DNA of 9,569 bases from Lachnospiraceae bacterium UBA7225 (GTDB lineage Bacteria > Bacillota > Clostridia > Lachnospirales > Lachnospiraceae), in assembly GCA_002473385.1 (NCBI GenBank), contig DKTR01000021.1, positions 9,918 to 19,486 of the forward strand. Reading direction: 5' to 3'. The position numbers and the translations under genes were made by a program. Positions 6,064 through 9,569 of the stretch are shown here, piece after piece. The notes beneath the pieces were generated by a model. It saw only the letters and a program-made list of their open reading frames with translations. It made no database searches and had not been told where the DNA came from. Within the stretch, counting starts at the first letter, position 1. Each line of letters begins with the position of its first letter.

Positions 6064-7455
6064 TTAACCTTCGCAGTTCCCAACTGTCCGCGGGAACGGA
6101 ATAACGTCGCGGATGTTCCCTACACCGGTGAGATACATCACGCAGCGCTCAAAGCCCAGCCCAAAGCCTGCGTGGCGGGTAGAACCGTATTTGCGCAGGT
6201 CAAGATATGCGCGGTAGTCCTCTTCCTTTAAGCCAAGCTCATGCATGCGCTGCAGAAGCTTTTCGTAGTTGTCCTCTCTCTGGCTTCCGCCGATGATTTC
6301 CCCGATGCCCGGAACCAGGCAGTCCATTGCGGCAACCGTCTTTCCATCGTCGTTCAGCTTCATGTAAAATGCCTTGATTTCCTTTGGATAATCCGTCACA
6401 AACACCGGCCGTTTAAATACCTGCTCGGTAAGGTAACGCTCATGCTCAGTCTGCAGGTCGCAGCCCCAGCTTACCTTATATTCAAATTTATCGTTATTCT
6501 TTTCCAGAATTTCAATGGCATCTGTGTAGGTCACATGCCCGAACTCTGAATTTATCACACTGCTCAGCCGCTCAATCAGCCCTTTATCCACAAAAGAGTT
6601 GAAGAATGCCAGCTCCTCCGGCGCATTTTCCATGACATAGCGGATCACATATTTCAGCATATCCTCCGCAAGAATCATGTTGTCCTGCAGATCTGCAAAA
6701 GCAATCTCCGGCTCAATCATCCAGAACTCCGCCGCGTGACGGGTCGTGTTGGAATTCTCTGCCCGGAAGGTCGGTCCAAAGGTGTAGATATTGCGGAATG
6801 CCTGCGCATACATTTCTCCGTTTAGCTGTCCGCTCACCGTGAGATTTGTCTGCTTTCCAAAAAAGTCTTTTGTATAATCCACTTTTCCGTCTGCTGTTCT
6901 CGGCGGATTTTCCAGATCCAGCGTCGTCACCTGGAACATCTCCCCTGCGCCCTCACAATCGCTTCCGGTAATGAGCGGCGTGTGTACATACACAAAATCT
7001 CTCTCCTGGAAAAACTTGTGGATCGCGTATGCCGTCAGCGAACGCACGCGGAAGGTCGCCTGGAATATATTGGTACGCGGACGCAGATGTGAGATCGTGC
7101 GCAGGAATTCTACGCTATGGCGCTTTTTCTGCAGCGGATAGTCCGGCGCAGAGCTGCCCTCCACCGTCACCTCTTCCGCCTGGATCTCAAACGGCTGCTT
7201 TGCCTGCGGTGTTGCAACCAGTGTACCTTTTACGATAACAGCTGCACCGACATTCAGCCTGCAGATTTCCTGGAAATTGTCCATTTTGTCATGAAATACA
7301 ATCTGCAAAGTCTCAAAAAATGTGCCGTCATGAAGAACCAGGAAGCCGAAGGTTTTGGAATCGCGTACGCTTCTTACCCAGCCGCCCACGGTAATCTCCT
7401 TATCCAGATACGCTTCTCTGTTTCTGTATATTTCTCTTACTGTTACTAAATCCAT
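6064..7455 (-). CDS. asnS: Asparaginyl-tRNA synthetase
   Basis: A 463-residue class IIb synthetase that charges tRNA-Asn with asparagine in the cytoplasm. An N-terminal OB-fold anticodon-binding domain spans about 18-100 (KEITVGGWVRSVRDSKTFGF). The class II core follows, with motif 2 as FRAENSNTTRHAAEFWMIEPE split around 230-250, GGSQRE near 389-394 and motif 3 GFGLGFERCVMY near 430-441. The C-terminus IPFPRTVGNCEG is the usual end of this family. There are two in-frame ATGs, at 7461 and 7455. AGGAG is only three bases from the first but nine from the second, so 7455 is preferred, and it gives the usual length. The gene has its own promoter and heads the leftward cluster. The leader is only about 40 bases, too short for a T-box. 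Confidence 0.96.
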   Translation of the reverse strand: MDLVTVREIYRNREAYLDKEITVGGWVRSVRDSKTFGFLVLHDGTFFETLQIVFHDKMDNFQEICRLNVGAAVIVKGTLVATPQAKQPFEIQAEEVTVEGSSAPDYPLQKKRHSVEFLRTISHLRPRTNIFQATFRVRSLTAYAIHKFFQERDFVYVHTPLITGSDCEGAGEMFQVTTLDLENPPRTADGKVDYTKDFFGKQTNLTVSGQLNGEMYAQAFRNIYTFGPTFRAENSNTTRHAAEFWMIEPEIAFADLQDNMILAEDMLKYVIRYVMENAPEELAFFNSFVDKGLIERLSSVINSEFGHVTYTDAIEILEKNNDKFEYKVSWGCDLQTEHERYLTEQVFKRPVFVTDYPKEIKAFYMKLNDDGKTVAAMDCLVPGIGEIIGGSQREDNYEKLLQRMHELGLKEEDYRAYLDLRKYGSTRHAGFGLGFERCVMYLTGVGNIRDVIPFPRTVGNCEG

Positions 7456-7503
7456 GTCCATGTTCTCCTATATCCTTATTAGTAGCTGCTGCACTCTTGT
7501 TTT

Positions 7504-7532
7504 ATTATACTAAAAAGGGTGAAAAGTGTAAA
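7504..7532 (-). promoter_or_regulatory. Promoter of asnS
   Basis: On the minus strand TTTACA (7527-7532) is followed after exactly 17 bases by a perfect TATAAT (7504-7509). This is a strong housekeeping promoter. Transcription would start near 7497, about 40 bases before the asnS ATG. It may drive the whole leftward cluster, since no comparably good promoter was noticed between those genes. Confidence 0.8.
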
Positions 7533-7540
7533 GCCCATTC

Positions 7541-7573
7541 GAGCCGGTGTATGATGATTTTCGGCTCTTTTTT
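7541..7573 (+). terminator. Orphan plus-strand terminator-like hairpin
   Basis: GAGCCG (7541-7546) pairs with CGGCTC (7562-7567) around a 15-base loop and is followed directly by six T residues, the form of a Rho-independent terminator read rightward. No rightward gene ends here: the DNA to the left is asnS on the opposite strand. Read leftward, the hairpin has no T tract. It may stop antisense transcription or be a leftover from a lost gene. Confidence 0.45.
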
Positions 7574-7603
7574 GGGAAATGACAGGAAATGGAAAAAGAA
7601 ATT

Positions 7604-7704
7604 TATTCCCGGAAAATGATTGGCGGGTGTGCCCCCTCCCGCATCTCTTTTGGCCCAAAGGCGCGTAGCAGCACGTTCTCTACCTCAATCATTCTCCGGG
7701 AATA
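7604..7704 (-). repeat. 101-base inverted-repeat element, possible structured RNA
   Basis: The arms at 7604-7622 and 7686-7704 are inverted copies over 19 bases with one difference. In minus-strand RNA that difference becomes a G-U pair, so the stem would be fully paired; in plus-strand RNA it is an A-C mismatch. The interior holds further short inverted pairs: GCGGG/CCCGC (7623-7627 with 7638-7642) and, in minus-strand RNA, GUGC with GCGC around the 7661-7674 region. It lies eight bases after the stop of the PBECR-like gene, and T-rich sequence follows the stem leftward. It could be that gene's terminator, a structured small RNA, or a dispersed miniature element. Which of these is not decided by the sequence. 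Confidence 0.6.
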
Positions 7705-7711
7705 TAATAAA

Positions 7712-8098
7712 CTATACTACGGTTTGTTGCTTTCTGTAAAGTAATTTATTTTTACTCAATAGCTTTTTCAGATTACGGTTTCTTATCCGATAACAGGTCA
7801 TTACAGAATTTTTTAAGCCAATATCATCTGACACCAACGCAATCCGAATCACAATATTAAGGTTTGTATCCGGCAACTGCTTTATCATAAAAACAGTTCC
7901 CTCATGTCTCTCATCTTTTACAATAAAATCCGGTTCATTCACACAATGAATCCCATACTTCCGAAAAAATATAATATCCGATGAATGTTTCTCCTGAATA
8001 TGCTCAAATCTTTCGTCAGTAATAATCACCCGGTCTGTCTGAAGTTGACCAAACTCCTTTTCCAACACACCCGTGTCTAATCTTCCAAGATACTCCAT
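7712..8098 (-). CDS. PBECR-like nuclease-fold protein (putative)
   Basis: A 128-residue soluble protein. The arrangement VIITDERFEHIQEKH (24-38), NEPDFIVKDE (54-63), a lysine-containing strand with VFMIKQL (69-75), NIVIRIAL (81-88) and GLKNSVMTCYRI (94-105) resembles the phage-type Barnase/EndoU/ColicinE5/RelE-like (PBECR) domain. Its members are predicted RNases or toxins, often on phages and mobile elements. His33, Glu36, His38, Lys96, Ser98 and Thr101 are candidate active-site residues, by pattern only. The C-terminal 25 residues are strongly basic. AGGGGG lies six bases before the ATG. A short inverted repeat (8109-8113 with 8133-8137) abuts that site and could mask it. It has its own promoter and no phage genes beside it. 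The family call is from memory, and an uncharacterised protein is the fallback. Confidence 0.65.
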   Translation of the reverse strand: MEYLGRLDTGVLEKEFGQLQTDRVIITDERFEHIQEKHSSDIIFFRKYGIHCVNEPDFIVKDERHEGTVFMIKQLPDTNLNIVIRIALVSDDIGLKNSVMTCYRIRNRNLKKLLSKNKLLYRKQQTVV

Positions 8099-8251
8099 GT
8101 ACTTCCCCCTCTGTGACGTACTTTCGCGAACGCAGAGCTTATCCTACATGAACATCCTTTCTTTTTTGGAAAATCTCTCCACATTCCTTTTCGTTATTTA
8201 TTTCTTTATGAAAATGGTGGCGAGATACCATGCTCCTCGAATATTATTTAT

Positions 8252-8280
8252 AGTATATAACGGATTCATCACTATGTCAA
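8252..8280 (-). promoter_or_regulatory. Promoter of the PBECR-like gene
   Basis: On the minus strand a perfect TTGACA (8275-8280), a 17-base spacer and TATACT (8252-8257) form a near-consensus promoter. Transcription would start near 8245, leaving an untranslated leader of about 147 bases before the ATG at 8098. The leader is AT-rich in its first half. A 30-codon frame in it (8231-8139) has GGAG only one base from its ATG and is not called as a gene. Confidence 0.75.
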
Positions 8281-8389
8281 TATGATTTAAAAAATTATAT
8301 TATTTGCATCTTATTATTTTTAAGGCGCTAATGCAGATTGCATATGATTCCTTAAAATACCGAAATTTGCTCAATTCTACCGGACGCCT

Positions 8390-9514
8390 TTACGCTTCAA
8401 ATACCAAAGCTGCTTCCTCCAGATATTCCGTCACCGGAAGGTGCTGCGGACAGACACTCTCACACTGACCGCATTTCACGCAGGCAGATGCAGCGCCGCT
8501 GTCTCCTACGGCATCTCTATAATTTGCAGATGCTTTTTCACTCTTTCCGTAGAGGCGCACCTGGTTCAGACATTTAAAGATATCCGGTATTTTAATCTGC
8601 TGCGGACATCCTTCCACGCAATAACGGCAGGCAGTACAACTGATGGTGGGAACCGAACGGATTACTTTTACGGTCTCCTGCACAGCCTCTTTTTCCATGT
8701 CAGAGAGCGGCTCAAAATCAGTCATTGTCTGCAGATTATCTTCCATCTGGCTCTGATCGGACATACCACTGAGAACCGCCATCACATTGTCCAGTGACGC
8801 GCAGAAACAGATGCCCCAGGAAGCCAGTGATGCCTGCGGTCTGCATTTTTTCAGAATTGCTTCCGGTTTTTCCGGAAGCGATGCCAGCGTGCCGCCCTTT
8901 ACCGGTTCCATCACAACTACCGGAATCCCATGTTTTACCGCTGTCTCATAGCATTTACGCGACTGGACTTTTTCATCCTCCCAGTCCATATAATTAATCT
9001 GCAGCTGTACAAACTCCACCTCCGGATGCTTATTCAGCAGCTCGTCCAGCATCTCTGCTGAATCATGGAAAGAAAAACCAAAGTGACGGATCAGCCCCTG
9101 CTCCTTCATCTTCTGTGCCCAGCTCCAGCAGCCGTACTGGTCAAAAGCCGACACATTGGATTTCTGCACAGCATGCAGCAGATAGTAGTCAAAATAGCCT
9201 GCGCCGGTACGCGCAAGCTGCTCATCAAAAATACGCTGCACATCCTCCTGGCACTTCAGTCCCCACGCCGGAAGTTTCGTCGCCAGTGTAAAGCTCTCGC
9301 GCGGATGCCGGTTTACCAGCACCTCCTTCACCGCTGTTTCCGAGGTTCCTTCATGATACACATACGCTGTGTCAAAATATGTAAAGCCTTTTTCCAGAAA
9401 TGCATCCACCATCTGGCAGACTGCAGGAATATCAATTTTTCCATCTGCCATCACCGGCAGGCGCATCAGCCCGAAGCCCAGTTTCTTTTTTGGTTTTATA
9501 CTTGTTTCTTTCAT
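8390..9514 (-). CDS. Aldo/keto reductase with C-terminal 4Fe-4S ferredoxin domain
   Basis: This 374-residue protein combines an NAD(P)H-type aldo/keto reductase barrel (about 1-285) with a two-cluster ferredoxin-like tail. The catalytic tetrad is visible: Asp48 and Tyr53 in FDTAYVYHEG, Lys80 in LATKLP and His114 in YLLHAV. The tail has two CxxCxxCxxxC motifs, Cys293/296/299/303 and Cys345/348/351/355, each ending in CPQ, enough for two 4Fe-4S clusters. This combined type is common in anaerobic Clostridia; substrates are mostly unknown. The start at 9514 is preferred because AAGGGGG lies eight bases upstream. An in-frame ATG at 9556 lies before the predicted transcription start and has no ribosome binding site. 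No clear terminator follows the stop codon. Confidence 0.92.
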   Translation of the reverse strand: MKETSIKPKKKLGFGLMRLPVMADGKIDIPAVCQMVDAFLEKGFTYFDTAYVYHEGTSETAVKEVLVNRHPRESFTLATKLPAWGLKCQEDVQRIFDEQLARTGAGYFDYYLLHAVQKSNVSAFDQYGCWSWAQKMKEQGLIRHFGFSFHDSAEMLDELLNKHPEVEFVQLQINYMDWEDEKVQSRKCYETAVKHGIPVVVMEPVKGGTLASLPEKPEAILKKCRPQASLASWGICFCASLDNVMAVLSGMSDQSQMEDNLQTMTDFEPLSDMEKEAVQETVKVIRSVPTISCTACRYCVEGCPQQIKIPDIFKCLNQVRLYGKSEKASANYRDAVGDSGAASACVKCGQCESVCPQHLPVTEYLEEAALVFEA

Positions 9515-9546
9515 GTCCATATCCCCCTTGTACTCTTTTATCTTAG

Positions 9547-9552
9547 AGTATA
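9547..9552 (-). promoter_or_regulatory. Probable -10 box of the aldo/keto reductase gene
   Basis: TATACT on the minus strand fits the -10 consensus at five of six positions. With a 17-base spacer its -35 box would lie just past the right edge of the window, so it cannot be tested here. Transcription from it would begin near 9540, about 26 bases before the preferred ATG. Confidence 0.45.
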
Positions 9553-9569
9553 ACATAAAAATATGTCCT

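Noticed and set aside
8139..8231. Leftward 30-codon frame in the leader of the PBECR-like gene, as a possible antitoxin or leader peptide
   Set aside because: GGAG is only one base from the ATG, too close to work well, and the peptide shows no recognisable pattern.
8148..8285. Rightward 45-codon frame for a hydrophobic peptide, resembling a type I toxin
   Set aside because: There is no ribosome binding site before its ATG and no plus-strand promoter. Its hydrophobicity follows from T-rich DNA opposite the leader of the leftward gene.
8322..8390. AAGGCG/CGCCTT inverted pair after the aldo/keto reductase gene, as a terminator
   Set aside because: The arms are only six bases, nearly 60 bases apart, and on the minus strand are followed by A-rich, not T-rich, sequence. 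Nothing else clear was seen in 8281-8389.
1..9569. CRISPR array, tRNA or rRNA genes, insertion sequences or prophage module
   Set aside because: No regularly spaced direct repeats, no tRNA- or rRNA-like segments and no transposase, integrase or phage structural genes were seen on either strand.

Overview
The window most likely comes from an anaerobic gut-type Clostridia member of the Bacillota, close to Lachnospiraceae. The signs are strong AGGAGG-type ribosome binding sites, moderate GC, a VanR/VanS-type two-component pair, a class B sortase, a DUF951 protein and an aldo/keto reductase with a ferredoxin-like tail. This placement is an inference from gene content; no rRNA or other marker is present.

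Layout, left to right. (1) Positions 1-223 hold a clear rightward promoter. They may also hold a divergent leftward promoter and a LacI-type palindrome serving a gene beyond the left edge. (2) Positions 224-2122 (+) encode one protein that joins a LacI-family repressor (DNA-binding domain plus sugar-binding domain) to a PfkB/ribokinase-type sugar kinase. (3) It converges on a long leftward cluster, given here in transcription order: asnS (7455-6064), a VanR-like response regulator (6027-5332), a VanS-like histidine kinase (5342-4101), class B sortase (4075-3170), a Sir2 deacetylase (3152-2427) and a DUF951 protein (2322-2128). Gaps are short and one gene pair overlaps, so this may be one transcript started from a good promoter at 7504-7532. 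(4) Positions 7541-7704 hold an orphan plus-strand terminator-like hairpin and a roughly 100-base inverted-repeat element with further small hairpins inside. (5) Positions 7712-8098 (-) encode a small protein resembling the phage-type BECR nuclease-fold (PBECR) group, with its own consensus promoter and a leader of about 150 bases. (6) Positions 8390-9514 (-) encode an aldo/keto reductase with two 4Fe-4S motifs at its C-terminus.

How the genes may work together: the two-component pair probably senses the cell envelope and may control the adjacent sortase. No van resistance ligases and no sortase substrate are present. The repressor-kinase fusion looks like a self-contained sugar sensor and sugar-phosphorylating enzyme, probably controlling a sugar-uptake operon outside the window. 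The most unusual items are the repressor-kinase fusion with its altered kinase motifs, and the inverted-repeat element beside the PBECR-like gene. Nothing here can be claimed from sequence alone as an established new system.
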